Assembly (NCBI RefSeq): GCF_019175285.1 | Contig: NC_056523.1 | Span: forward strand, 187,519,608-187,583,607 | Direction of reading: 5' to 3' | Length of the DNA: 64,000 bases | Source: Sceloporus undulatus | Taxonomy: Eukaryota; Chordata; Lepidosauria; Squamata; Phrynosomatidae | In this document: in pieces, positions 1-11,560 of the stretch | Layout of the letters: every line of letters starts with the position of its first letter | Position numbering within the stretch: position 1 is the first letter of the stretch | Made by a program: the position numbers and the translations under genes | The notes under the pieces: model-generated | The model's database searches: none | The model's input: only the letters and a program-made list of their open reading frames with translations | Told to the model about the DNA's origin: nothing

Positions 1-134
1 CCAGTCCCAGACACATTTGCTTGGAAGCTTAATTAGGGAAGCTTAATCTGCACTGCACAATTCTGGGATGTATAGTTTTGTGAGATATTTAGTCTTTCTT
101 GTCAGAAAGTTCTGGTGCCACAACAAACTGCACA

Positions 135-604
135 TCCTAGGGTTCCATCACATGGAGTCTTGGCAGTTATAAAGTGGTATCAAACTGCTTTAATTCTGCA
201 AAATCCATAAAAAGAGTGATACCTTTATTGATCAACCAAAATGCATGTTGCAAGCTTGCAAAGCTCCACTGGCTTCATCATCAGGGAAAGATGTTAAAAA
301 TCATACTGGGATACTCACATGATCAGAGAACTGGTCTGCATGAATGTCTCTCCAAAAACACCTGAACTGAGACCAGCAACATGTTTAAAAGGCAGGCTTG
401 TGGCTAACATCATCATCATAATTATTTTCACCAGTATGATTTTTAACACCTTTGTCTGATGAAAAATCCAATGGAGCTTTGAAAGCTTGTAACATGCATT
501 TTGTGCATTTTGGTTGATAAATAAAAGTATAACTCTTTTTGCAGAATTAGTGCAGTTTGGTACCACTTTATAAATGTCAAGACTCCATATGATGGAATCC
601 TGGG
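135..604. repeat. Large fold-back element (176-bp arms)
   Basis: The left arm 135-310 and right arm 431-604 are inverted copies with few differences (for example GGAGTCTTGGCAGTTATAAA against reversed GGAGTCTTGACATTTATAAA, and GTTAAAAATCATACTGG in both). A 120-base spacer separates them. A partial relative is at about 3400-3500. It is probably a non-autonomous DNA transposon; its ends are not fixed. Confidence 0.75.
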
Positions 605-1224
605 ATTTGTAGTTTTGGTTGCATTTTGGTTGGTCCAACAAAGGTGTCACTGTTTTGTGGATTTTGGATGTTATTGTACTTTGATACATGGCCAACACGG
701 CTACCCCTGGAATCAACCAGAATTTTTTTTAAACAAATCTGAATAGTTATGGCTCAAAGATGGACAAAAATTATAGACAAGCATATAGGAATATGTATCA
801 TTAAAGATTATTTTGTTAAAAGCCTATCTAAACCATTTGTTCAGAGAAGGAATAACAAGTGTGGCAGCAACTGTTGGTCTTCATCTGTCTCAAGTTCCAA
901 CCAATGTTATTTTTATTTTTTGAGAGCTGAAGTACAAAGCATCTGGAGGCCTGGAGTCTAAGAACCACACATTTAGAGGTCTGGCTGCCCCAAACTGCAG
1001 CATCTTGATCTTTGGCAAGGAGTTTTGCAATCTAGAGTCACACAGAGTTTAGTGGGACTTCCTTCCTTCCTTCCAAGTAAGAATGCCTGAGATTGCAGCT
1101 TTCAATGGCTTATTGTGTACTCTCTTGCCTATGCGACCTAAGAATTATCTTGGAAATATTTAGCAATGCAATCAAGGCAGTGTCCACTCAGAAATAAGCC
1201 TCACTGGCAAGTGTGTAAACCATG

Positions 1225-1380
1225 GGATGGCTTTGTTGTTGTTGTGTGCGCCTTCAAGTGCTTTCTGACTTATGGTGGCGCTAAGGTGAACCTGTCATGG
1301 GGTTTGCTTGGCAAGATTTATTCAGAGGAGGTTTGCCTTTGTCTTCCTTTGAGTTGGAGGGAGTGTGATGATATGAAATG
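1225..1380 (-). mobile_element. tRNA-derived SINE, partial
   Basis: Starts TTGTTGTTGTGTGCGCCTTC and continues to the TTGGCAAGATTTATTCAGAG region; the tRNA-like half is missing. Confidence 0.75.
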
Positions 1381-1552
1381 AAACTGCATAACAGTAATTT
1401 TGTTATAACTTGCGTCCTTCCACATAGTAATTGTATTATTTAGATCATGGTGGGCAAAGTGGGGCCCAAGGCATATATGTACCCTACCGGACAGCTTTCC
1501 TACCTACCCTTTAAGAGTCTGCCCTCCTGACTTTAGTTCTCTATTGAGGGCT

Positions 1553-1795
1553 GTTGTTGTTGTTGTTGTTGTTGTTGTGTGCCTTCATGTCATTTCTAAC
1601 TTATGACAGCCCTAATCATGGGGTTTTCTTGGCAAGATTTGTCCTTGGGGGGCAGGTGTGGTTCTCATTCTCTGAGGCTGAGAGAGTGTGACTTGCTCAG
1701 GGTCACCCAGTGAGTTTCATGGCTGAGCCAGGAATCAAACCGTGGTCAGAATCCTAATCCAGCACTCTATCACTACGGACACACCGGACTAAATA
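1553..1795 (-). mobile_element. tRNA-derived SINE, nearly full length
   Basis: A (GTT)n head, then GTGCCTTCATGTCATTTC, TTTTCTTGGCAAGATTTG, GACTTGCTCAGGGTCACCC and a reversed tRNA-like B box (GGAATCAAACC). This is the commonest SINE of the window. In plus sense it begins with a GTGG-type A box and ends CTTGAAGGCACACAACAACA. I cannot name the family with certainty; the layout is like MIR/CORE-type squamate SINEs. Confidence 0.8.
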
Positions 1796-1796
1796 C

Positions 1797-1975
1797 CCAG
1801 AAGGCACCAAAATATATTTCAATCTTGGAAGCTAAGCAAGGTCAGCCCTGGTTAGTAATTGGATGGGAAACCCTGCTGTAGTCTCTCTTTCAGAGGAAGG
1901 AATTGGCCAAACCACCTCTGGGTATCCCTTAAGAAAGTTCACAGGGTCAGATGGCTTGAAGGCACATAACACTCA
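1797..1975 (+). mobile_element. 5S rRNA-derived SINE
   Basis: CAATCTTGGAAGCTAAGCAA, GTCAGCCCTGGTTAGTAATT and GGATGGGAAACC follow the 5S rRNA internal promoter (TCTCGGAAGCTAAGCAGGGT, GGTTAGTACTTGGATGGGAG). A 3' body ends GATGGCTTGAAGGCACATAA. Such SINE3-type elements are known in vertebrates, including squamates. Confidence 0.8.
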
Positions 1976-2354
1976 TCCAGGGTGCAGCACGGGGATATTA
2001 AAAGAGCCAGTGTGACATAGTGGTTTGAGTGTTGGACTGTGACTTTGGAGGCTACCAGGGCAGCATTCAGTGATGCCGGGTTAAAATGCAGCTCCAGAAC
2101 GGCCCACACTAGGAAATCCAAGCAGCCCAAGCCTAAAAGGGGGCAAGGAACCGGATTCGCCTCCTATAGGAGCCAAAGCAACTAGGGTCCCTGTGGGATC
2201 CAGAGTCACGCACACCCTCCAAAAACACGCGTGTCGACCAGATTGGGACAAAAGTCCAGCTGGTGGTGTTGAGGAGGAGGAGGAGGAGGTGAGCCAGCTC
2301 TGGGCTTGATCTGACTTCTTTCCCACTTTTTAGGAAACTTTTCTCTTCCTTTCT

Positions 2355-2520
2355 TGTTGGGTGCCTTCAAGTCATTTCCGACTTATAGCGACCTTAAGAC
2401 AAAAGCCTGTCATCTTGAGATTTTCTTGGCAAGTTTCTTCACAGGGGGTTGGGCATGGCTGTCCTCTGAGGCTAAGAGAGTGTGACTTGCCCAAGGTCAC
2501 CCAGTGGATTTACATGGCCA
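2355..2520 (-). mobile_element. tRNA-derived SINE, partial
   Basis: GTGCCTTCAAGTCATTTCCG to CAAGGTCACCCAGTGGATTT; the remainder is lost. Confidence 0.75.
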
Positions 2521-3520
2521 CAGTAGTGTCCCATCACCTAGTAACTCATGTTGTCATGGTGTCATCCCCTCCCCATTGGCCTCCTCCCATCCCACACCAT
2601 ACAGAATCTTTAGTCATGTTTTTTGGACAAATGTTACTCATCAATCCTAATTCTGATATATCACTGAATGTCATGGCAGTCATTGTGACGTAAACAACTA
2701 GTGCACAGAAAAATTATAGTTTTAATTTACAATATTGCACACATAGCCTAAATGTATATACATATACTGTACATAGTTTCATGTGCTTAATTAAAGTGAA
2801 CATTTGGTAAAATGTGATGTTTTAAAAGATTTTTAAAAATATATATATTTAAAAAATATTAATTTTTTGAAATTTTCATTAAAACAACTGGGGCTTCTCC
2901 TTTCCCCTCCTGCTGAGTCTGACTTTACCCACACCATTTCTTCAGCATTTAAATGGGACACAGGTGAATGCCACAGCAAATGTTTGAGTAGCAGTTAGGT
3001 TGTCACCTGGTATATTATGCACCCTCAATGACGCCACTGCATGGCTGGAGTGGGATTCAAACCCTGGTCTTCAGAGTTGTAATCCAATGCTCACGCCGCT
3101 ACACCAGGCTGTCTGGCTTTCTCTTTCCTCCACCCCCCCCCAAACCCCAAAGCAAACACCCAGCCCTCTGTCTGTGTCTCTGTCCAGTCTTGTTTTGACT
3201 CCTTGGAAAGGAACAGTCAACAATAGTCTTGAGTTGGAATTATGCTTTAAGACCAAATCTTTGACAACTGTCTTACAAAGAATCCCAGGAATAAAAACAC
3301 TGAATTTTAAGAATTGGAAGGGACTGCCATCTAGAACATATAACCATCTTACATCTCCTAGCTGTCTGCCCCAAAAGTATAACTCAGCAAACAAAAAGTT
3401 AGGAAACATGTTCAGTATTTTTGTTTCTGCATCATGTATTTTGCTCATTTTGGTTGACTGAATAAAGATATCACTGTTTTTGTGGATTTTGGATGTTATT
3501 GTAAAATGGAAAGTTGGTGG

Positions 3521-3625
3521 TTTGTTTTGTGCCTTCAAGTAATTTCTGACTTACAGCGACCCTGTCCCAGGGTTTTCTGGGCAAGATTTGTTCAGAGGGT
3601 GTTTGTCATGGGCTTCCTCTGAGAC
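3521..3625 (-). mobile_element. tRNA-derived SINE, 3' half only
   Basis: GTGCCTTCAAGTAATTTCTG through GGGCAAGATTTGTTCAGAGG. A possible related 5' half lies earlier, at about 3000-3112. Confidence 0.7.
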
Positions 3626-4100
3626 ATATCCAAAGAAAGTTGCAGAGGGCATGGTGATTTCACAGCTTTGAGGTACCCTTAGAAATATAAGCAAGTATCA
3701 AGAATGATGGGAAAAGTAAAATAGGTTCTGTTTTACACGACACCCCCTCCATTGTTATTTGGGAAGTTCAGATTATTATTATTTTTAGTTAACACTTTCT
3801 CCAGTCATTCCAATAGGCTTTCCTTGTTCCAGGTTTGAAGGAGCCCCAAGCAGGAACTTCATGTTGCAAGTTTTCAGTTCTCTCCTCCCAGCTCTTGTGC
3901 AAAGAGAGGAGGATTGCACCTTTGGGTTGCATGTGTTGCTAGTCCTGTTCGGATGTTGTACAGGTGTGATCTCCAGCATGGAGGACTTTTGTAACTCCTT
4001 GGCACTCTGGGAAGTGCACAGTTCAAATTCCCCTTTAGCTCCTAAACCACTTAAGCCTAATGCAATCCTGGGCCATTTACCTGGGAGTGGATTCGACAGA

Positions 4101-4532
4101 GGGTGCATCTTCACTATAGAAATATAGTCAGCCTTCCATATCCATGGATTTTTTAGCCATGGATTTAAGCTTCCAAATTTCCATTTTACAAAAACATTGA
4201 TTTTGCCCCTTTATGTAAGGGACTCTATTTTACTATGCCATTATATTTAACGGGGCATGAGTAGCCACGGATTGTGGTATCCACGGGGGATCCTGGTGCC
4301 AAACCCCAATGGATACCAAGAGCACACTGTAATGCAGTTCGACACCACTTTAAGTACTGAAGGGTCATCCTATGAAATCCTAGAATTTGTAGTTTTACAG
4401 GATTTTTAGCCTTCTCTACCAAAGAGTGCTGGTGCCTTACAAAACTCGAAATCCCAGGTTGCTATAGGATGGAGCCACCATGTTAGTTAAAGTGGTGTCA
4501 AACTGCATCGTTTCTACAGTGTAGATGCACCC
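4101..4532. mobile_element. Palindromic 'gtgcatctacactgtag' MITE, interrupted by a second MITE
   Basis: The ends GGGTGCATCTTCACTATAG and, reversed, GGGTGCATCTACACTGTAG are arms of a fold-back element. Its body carries mirror-image TCCATCCTATG... and ...ATAGGATGGA arms. The left arm is broken at AGAAATA by the Tigger-type MITE at about 4126-4329 and resumes at AATGCAGTTCGACACCAC. Further copies: 16958-17179, 32522-32721, 48821-49010, 52810-53021, 57011-57237. Confidence 0.75.
4126..4329. mobile_element. Tigger-type MITE nested in a palindromic MITE
   Basis: It starts GTCAGCCTTCCATATCCATG, ends GATACCAAGAGCACACTG and sits between TA dinucleotides. The family recurs at 7619-7847, 19265-19433 (partial), 34452-34657, 38825-39042 and 51854-52087. 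Confidence 0.75.
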
Positions 4533-6352
4533 TGAGTTGAGTGGGACTTAGTTCTCAGCTGACTTCCATAGAATTATAATAGTCTAACCTCTGGAGTATG
4601 GAGATGACAACTCATAGCACCTTAGTTGGACTACAGCTCCCATTATACCCACACAACAGCTGCCCAAGTTAGCTGGGGTTGGTGGGAGGTAAAAGTCCAA
4701 CAGGCAGCAGGTTGGGGAAGGCTACTTCACAGGGTTGTTGGAAGGAGTACACCAAGATAACATATACCAAACATTCTGGCTTCTATAAAGTGCTGTGTTA
4801 ATGTGGACTTTTATATGGTGATGATGACTGTCATTATAGACTTCTAGTTACCTGCTTTTTAATAAGTTGATTAACTGATGAGCATATTGCCAAAGCCTGG
4901 ACATAGATCATGTTGCGTTGTTGTTGTTGTTGCTGTTGTTCTCATTGCTGAATTTGCCTCTGCAGCTTTAATCAAACAAAAGCTATTGTTTATTACCAGT
5001 CACAAAGGCTACTTCTATTATCTTTTAAGTGCCTTCTTACCATCAGCTAACATGAACCTTGTTAATGTGCAGCCTCTGACATCTTCCATCCCTAAATTGA
5101 GGCATTCTATCCCTAAACATAGGCATATAGCAAAGCCTTTGGGAAAGAAGGTTCTTTTTATAAAGTCTTTTTGGTCTTCCCAGCCCCCTTCCTCCTTGTC
5201 CTTTGTTGAGCTGGAAGTTTTTTTATCAGCATTGGCTCAGGGAAGATGGTGAAAGAGGACTGGAGAAACAGACTTTTGGCAGCAGCATGTTTGCAGTAAA
5301 CAATGCAATAAACCTTGAAATGGGAAAGAATGGGATTCTACTCTACCTTATCTTACTATAGCTGGGTGTGTTGGCCTACAACAGGTAGCTGCCTCCAGAA
5401 ACCTTTATTGAATGTGTGTGAATACCAACATAATGGGGAAAAGGGAAGAAGAGATAAGCCTGCCTCACTAGCTTCTTCCAACACACACAAAAAGGACAAA
5501 TCTGTAAGTTTGGCCACCAAAATGTAAACCATAAGAAAAGTGAAGTTTGGTGAAAGAAAGAAAAGAATGTTCCTGGATATAAGCTTTCATCTCTAGAAAA
5601 TTCAACGTGTTTCTGTTTACCTGATCTGGTTGTTTTATTTCACATGCACTTATCTTTAGTTCTGAATAAAGAAAAATCTACTGAAACATGCTGAAGTTAC
5701 TCTTCTTTTTTGTGATGCGATTCCTATTCTTTCCACATTTCTTTTGTTTTTGTTACCAAAGTTGCCTTTTACAGAAGTCATGCCCAGGGACATGTATACT
5801 TTGTTAACTGAAGTATACTTGTATTGCTATTATTAGCAAATACGAGTGATGAATGATTGTTTCAAAACTTGTGTGTCTGTGCATCATGGCACACCTCTCG
5901 TGAAGCACATTTCTCATAGAAACCAGTGAGATAATTTCAGGTAAGAATTTTATAGGATTAGAGTGTCGAAGGGTTTTTTTATTTGTTGGGCTGTCTGGTG
6001 TGCTCTGGTATTTGTTTACAGGTCTGTATTTGTAGGAGTAGTAACCATGGGGATTTCCTTGGGGGTTTAGAGCTGCTGTTTAAACTTTGCATCAGAGGGA
6101 GGTAGTTAACTGTTTCATGTTCCGTGTTGCATCTTTAGAATTTGTACGATGTCAATTAACAAATAACAGCTTGTGTTGTGTTAAGTGTAGGTGCTTGTGC
6201 CACTTTCACAGCCTCAAAAGAGACCAGGACCCTTTGACATTACACAATTATGGTGTTATCATTCCAGTTTGATAGCAGTGGCTTCATCCTATGGATTTCT
6301 GGGAAGGTTGAAGGGGTACTTTGACTTCTCAGCCACAGAGCTCTAATGGTTT

Positions 6353-6690
6353 GTTGTTGTTGTGTTCCTTCAACTTGTTTCCAGCTTATGGCAACCCTAA
6401 GGTGCCACTGTGGCATAGTTGTTTGAGTGTTGGACTACAACTCTGGAAAACAGGGCTCAAATCCCTGCTGAGCCATGAAACCCACTGGCTGACCTTGGGC
6501 AAGTCATACTCTCTCAGTCTTAGAGGATGGCAACAGCAAACCTCTCTGAAGAAATTTGCCAAGAAAATCCCATGACAGGTTTGCCTTAGGGTCACCATGT
6601 TGTAGAGGCACACACCAACAAAAACAAAGTGAGGGGGTTTGCCTTCGCCTTCCTCTGAGGCTGAGAATACATGCTTTCAGCATCTCTCAT
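6353..6690 (-). mobile_element. tRNA-derived SINE interrupted by a second SINE
   Basis: The minus-sense copy starts GTTGTTGTGTTCCTTCAACT and breaks after GCTTATGGCAACCCTA. It resumes at about 6636 with GGGGTTTGCCTTCGCCTTCC. Between the pieces lies a full plus-sense copy (6400-6630). Confidence 0.75.
6400..6630 (+). mobile_element. tRNA-derived SINE, full length, inserted in another SINE
   Basis: GTGGCATAGTTGTTTGAGTG at the 5' end, tRNA-like boxes, GACCTTGGGCAAGTCATACT, and the tail GGCACACACCAACAAAAACA. Confidence 0.8.
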
Positions 6691-7269
6691 CAGCATCTAC
6701 CTCTAGCACACACTGACCCTTCAGATCTTTTGGACTTCAGCACAGTATTGGGATCTGTCCATAGCAACTTGCCATAAGTTGGAAACTACTTCAAGGCACA
6801 CAACAACAAACAACAGCCATAGCAACTCTACTACAGCCCGTAGTTCTTTGGCTGATTGCATGAATACTAAAGAGTGGGCGTTGGGTGCTGTGTGATGTGT
6901 GTTGGTGAAATTAGTTGTGCTGTTGAGACAGTTAATGAGCTGTATATCATATGGTCTGTGATGGCTATTCTTTTTTGTAGTGTTTTCAGTTGTATAACAA
7001 GTAACAAGACCAGCAACAAAATATCAGAATGGGGAGTGTGTCTTCTTAAGGGTTCCTTCCATCCAGCCATGTCCCTTTCCCAGATACTCAGTTTCATACC
7101 CCTTCTCATTTATTCATCATTCCCCCCACCCCCAGAATCTGTCCTTTGTGGGGTGCTTTTGCTCCATTTATTTTCCTAAATGGTTTTGGGGGAGGGATTT
7201 CTGAAATCCTTAATCCCCAGGACATGGTTTCAGGGCAAATGATGCAGCCACTTAGAGGTTTCCTCATGC

Positions 7270-7397
7270 CTGCTGATACTTCCCTGTTTTGTGGAGATGC
7301 TGCTGCCTAACTGGATGCTTTGATTGTGATTTCCTGCATGGCAGGGGGTTGGATTGGATGGCCCTTGCGGTCTCTTCCAACTCTATTATTCTATGAT
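7270..7397 (+). mobile_element. CR1 LINE 3'-end fragment
   Basis: The text GGATTGGATGGCCCTTG, TCTTCCAACTCTATTATTC and TATGATAA is the CR1 3' end. Only about 130 bases remain. Confidence 0.8.
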
Positions 7398-7618
7398 AAA
7401 TAGAATGAACTTGCTATATAAAGGGTATACACAGAGCAGCACATCTGAAGCTCTCTGATATGGCACACTGGCCATTATTTTTTCAAATTTGCCATTGACC
7501 AGCATCATATTTATGCCCATTGGCTACAAGTATTTGTTTCTTTTCAGTTATCAATGGTTTGGGGACCACCTCAGTCCATGGATCAGCCTTAGCGTAGCAC
7601 TGATACAAAGTTACTATA

Positions 7619-7847
7619 CATCTGGTCCTCTTTATCCATGGATTCCTTATCTACTGATTAAACCATCCACGACTTGAAAATATTGTGTGTGTGTGTGTAT
7701 TCCAAAAAGAAAAGTTTGATTTTGCCATTCTATATAAGGGACACCATTTGACCAGACCATTGTATTTAATGGAAGTTGAGCATCCATGGGTTTTGATATC
7801 CCCAAGGACTCTGGAACCAAATCCCAGTGGATAACAAGGGTCCACTG
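7619..7847. mobile_element. Tigger-type MITE
   Basis: CATCTGGTCCTCTTTATCC at one end and AACAAGGGTCCACTG at the other, flanked by TA. The interior TATATAAGGGACACCATTTG is shared with the other copies. It has an internal (GT)n run. Confidence 0.75.
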
Positions 7848-7898
7848 TACTAATAATACATAGTACTTTATGTTGCATTTCACAGAGGGCATGAAATA

Positions 7899-8218
7899 CA
7901 GTACAACCCCTGTATCCACGGGGATTACATTCCAAGGCCTAGCATGGATACCTCAAACTGCAGATAATAGGGAATCCTGTTATTTTCAGCGAGATGAACA
8001 ACTTCTAGCCCAAGTGTACCATAGAATCACACTGGAGGCCCTAGAAATGCCTAGAGAGAACATTTCTGTAGGCATTTCTATTTCTTCCATTGTGATTCTG
8101 TGGTATCCTTGGCCTGGACGTTGCCCATAGAATCGCACTGGAGGATCTAGAAATGCCTGGAGAGAACATATTTTTTCAGACTTGGGTAAGTGAAACTGTG
8201 GGTACGGAGGTTGTACCA
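7899..8218. mobile_element. Second Tigger-type MITE subfamily, long terminal repeats
   Basis: CAGTACAACCCCTGTATCC at the left and, reversed, GGTACAACCTCCGTACCC at the right. The interior repeats GAATCACACTGGAGG and CTAGAAATGCCTAGAGAGAA in alternating orientation. A related copy is at 26241-26612. Confidence 0.7.
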
Positions 8219-8454
8219 TACTTCACTTATACTGCCTCCATAGTCTTTTCCAACATAACATATCAAGCAAGAGTGGGGACCCTTTGATCCTCCAGGAGAT
8301 TTGAGTTATAACACTCACAATGCCTTATCAGTGGCTCTGCTGGTAAGGTTTTGTAATCCCAATTATCTGTTCCCCACCTGTGTTGTGAGATAAATCAGGA
8401 ATTTTATTCCAGTATTCCAGCAGGTGAGAGCTACAGATGTGAGGTGGTTGGCTT

Positions 8455-8640
8455 CTTGTTGTTGTCTGCTTTCAAGTCATTTCCAACTTATGATAACCCT
8501 AAGATGACCCTATCACAGGTTTTTTTCTTTGGCAAGTTTCTTCAGAGGGGGTTTGCCATCCTCTGAAGCTGAGAGTGTGACTTGGCCTTGGTCACCCACT
8601 TGGGCCCCCATGATTGAGTGGGGATTTAAATACAATTTGT
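8455..8640 (-). mobile_element. tRNA-derived SINE
   Basis: TTGTTGTTGTCTGCTTTCAA through GACTTGGCCTTGGTCACCCA; the tRNA-like end is degraded. Confidence 0.75.
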
Positions 8641-9845
8641 AATGTACAGTGGCTTGTATTCTTATCCAAAGGGAGCTTTAAGGTTACTTCCCCTCACACA
8701 TTTCTCTTATGCTTCTGTACAGATTCAAACCTCTCCCCAGAGTCATTGTCCAATGCTCAGATCACCACATCACACTAGTACTCAGATGTCTGGCTTACCC
8801 AGGGCCAACTGGGAATCTGTGCCAGAAGTCCTATGTGGTGCTGGACGGTGACCTCCCTATGCAAGTGGGCTGGTGAACCAATTCCAGCTGTTAGCCCAGA
8901 TGTGAAAGGAGTTATCCAAGGTGCTAAACCTATTTTGGGAATTTATGGCCAGTTTAGATAGCTCCTTTAATGGTAAGACCTGCTGGAATAGATCCACCAC
9001 CACCACTGTCATGGCAGCCAGCTTCCACTTCTGCCGCTGCTTCCTGCTCAGGTCTCTGCCCTTTGTGTTATGCTGGAGTGTCCTTTGGTAGGGAGAGTTT
9101 GCTCTAGACACACTATGGTGAAAGCTTTGCAAGGGTATCTACAAGGAGATGGCCTTTTATCTAATCTTATTTGGATGATTCACAAGTGTGTTGCCTCACA
9201 CATACAGCCCATGGAAGTTTGTGTAGTCAGTTGCATATAGTGTAGTTAGTGTGAAGAATGGGCTACCTTGTGAGAGCAGAAGTCTTTGGGAATCTCTTTT
9301 CTTTTTAATTCTTGCATTTTTGCAGGGATTGTGTGATGCAGTGGTTCCCAAACTTTGATCCTTCAGATCTTTTGGACTTCAGAATTCCTGATTGTTGACA
9401 AAATTGGCTGGGGCTTCTGGGAACTGAAGTCTAAAACACTTTGGGGACCAAAGTCTGGGAGCCACTGGCATGGTGGAATCTCCCTATGACAACATATCTT
9501 ATCTTTTCTCCCACTCTGCTTTCCCCCATGGGTCATAGATTTTACTTCAGAAGAGTACATTAAGGGAGTCTTCTTGTCTCCCTCAGCATACACTAAGATT
9601 ACTACAGTGATTACATTGTTAGTAATAGAGATAGAGGCATTTGACTAGCATTCTTCTTTAATGGAATTCATATCACAGATGATTTAAATCAATGGATCTC
9701 AGCATTTCAGATGTTTCAGACTTCAGCTCCCCGTAGCCCAGCCAGCATGGCCAATGGCAGGGGATTATGGGAGATGAGAGCCAAAGGCTGACAACCACCA
9801 ATCGAGACTCCTTAATATCTAGGTTAGGCGTATTTGGGGTTGGAG

Positions 9846-9960
9846 ACATGTGGTCCTCCAGATGTGGTTGGACTGTAACTGCCAGCATTCCTCACCAACA
9901 GCTGTGTTGGCTAGGGCTGCTGTGAGTTGTAGGCCAACAATACATGAGAGTGCACAATTC
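9846..9960. repeat. 'ctccagatg ... ggactacaactccca' family, representative copy
   Basis: CATGTGGTCCTCCAGATGTG and GGTTGGACTGTAACTGCCAG typify a short dispersed family, often as one arm only. Other copies lie near 9700-9800, 10885-10985, 14007-14130, 19640-19810, 21760-21850, 23095-23175, 30725-30830, 32858-32960, 40735-40960, 41370-41485, 44535-44645, 53278-53400, 56257-56375, 60240-60370 and 61985-62085. It is likely a non-autonomous DNA element of squamates. Confidence 0.65.
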
Positions 9961-10123
9961 CCAGATGTTTTCGAATGTAGTGGATATATTACACAGGACC
10001 ATGGGATACGGCCTCCTCTGCTGTGGCACCAGTATCACTTTCTTTTAGCCACCATAGATTTTGGTTATTCTGTGGAGCCTAATCTCTCTGTTTGGTAAAT
10101 GCACATTTACATGGTTTTAACTA

Positions 10124-10335
10124 TAGTTTTTTGTGGGTTTTTCGGGCTATATGGCCATATTATAGAAGAGTTTCTTCCTGACGTTTCACCAGCATCTGTG
10201 GCTGGCATGTGTATTGCTCTGTGGCTAATGGCAGGCCTCAGGCTGGGAGGGTCTGCAAAAGAGGATTAGTGTCTGACTGATAGTGCTCATTGTTTGCTGG
10301 GAGATTTCTCATTTGCATTTGTTGAGTTTTAACTG
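10124..10335. repeat. 'ttttgtgggtttttcgggct' element, left part
   Basis: TTTTTTGTGGGTTTTTCGGG, GAAGAGTTTCTTCCTGACG and TTTCACCAGCATCTGTGGC are shared with 51424-51570 and, inverted, with 44838-45196. Confidence 0.65.
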
Positions 10336-10377
10336 TTTAAGTGGTTTTGGTTCTTTATAACTTGGTGGTTTGTTTAA

Positions 10378-10576
10378 TGTGCCTTGGTGATTTGAGTGTT
10401 GGGCTAAGATTCTGGAGACTGGGACCCTGAAACCCTTTGGATGGGCAAGTCACATGCTTTCAGCCTCAGGGGAAGGCAGTGGCAAACCTCCTTTAAACAA
10501 ATATTGCCAGGAAAACCCAGTGGCCTTAGGGTCACCATAAGCTGGAAGAGACTTGAAGGCACATAACAACAACAAT
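10378..10576 (+). mobile_element. tRNA-derived SINE
   Basis: GATTTGAGTGTTGGGCTAAG to CTTGAAGGCACATAACAACA, with a shortened middle. Confidence 0.8.
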
Positions 10577-11349
10577 AATCCTATTTAAATTATTTTCTTG
10601 TTTTTATCTGGAATTGTTTTAAATTGTTTTAACTGTACACAGCCCTGAGGATGGGATGGAAATCTTTTAATTAAATAAACAAATATATCCATAGTGCTAT
10701 TACAATATTGCTGTGTTGGATTTATTTGATGGTGCAGGGCCCATAGCCCATTGGCAGAGTCCTTGGTTTCAATCCTTCCTTGGACAAAGAAAGATTCAGT
10801 CCAGAGCAACTCCAGGTAGGACGTACTTAGGTGAGAGATTCCACTCTGAAACCTTGGAGAGCAGCTACTGCTGCTGCTGGAATAAGGGTGGCCAACATGT
10901 GGCCTTCCAAATACTGTTGGACTGGAACTCCCATCATCCCTCATCAGTGACTGCTGGCTAGGGCTGATGAGAGTTAGACTGGAACAGCAACTGGAGTTTG
11001 CCAACTCTGCTTTACTAGACAGGACTGAGATGGCTGGACCAATGGCCTTACTCAGCATGAAGTAGCTAGCTATGTCCTTATGGTGAAATTCTTCATTCTA
11101 TGAAAGCCAATATCCTTCTTGCCTCTGATGAATTAGACCAGCATTTCTCAATCTTGTTATATTGGAGGAACCCTTGAAATAATTTTCGGCTTTCAAGGAA
11201 CACTGTAATAAAAATTATATCTGCAGCTCAAAAACAAAAAAAAGGTCCCTCCCAATTGCAATCTCTTGTGGAACTCATATGTTCTGGAACTTTGGGATTC
11301 CATGGAATCCTGCTTGAGAAACCCTGAATTAGATCCTACCTAATTGCCT

Positions 11350-11560
11350 ATCCATAGTCCAACACCAGATCTCATCTGAACTTGGAAGCTAAGCAGAATC
11401 AGCTCTGGTTAATATTATGATTAATTAGTTAATCATAATACCAGGTGCTATAGGCTACATTTCAGAGGAAAGAACTGGCAACATATCTCTGCATAGTCCT
11501 TGCCTCCTGTGAAATTCATGGGGTCAGCATAAGTTGACAGGTGACTTGAAGGCATGTACA
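11350..11560 (+). mobile_element. 5S rRNA-derived SINE
   Basis: CCAGATCTCATCTGAACTTG, GAAGCTAAGCAGAATCAGCT and CCAGGTGCTATAGGCTACAT match the 5S rRNA gene nearly through its length. The body ends GACAGGTGACTTGAAGGCAT. Confidence 0.85.

Noticed and set aside
2040-2330. GC-richer patch as the TFE3 promoter/first exon
   Set aside because: CpG content is modest, part of it is a SINE fragment, and no open frame resembling the TFE3 N terminus with a phase-2 donor was found.
11350-11560. A 5S rRNA gene
   Set aside because: Only the 5S-like head is present, diverged and fused to a SINE body; four related copies behave as dispersed SINEs.
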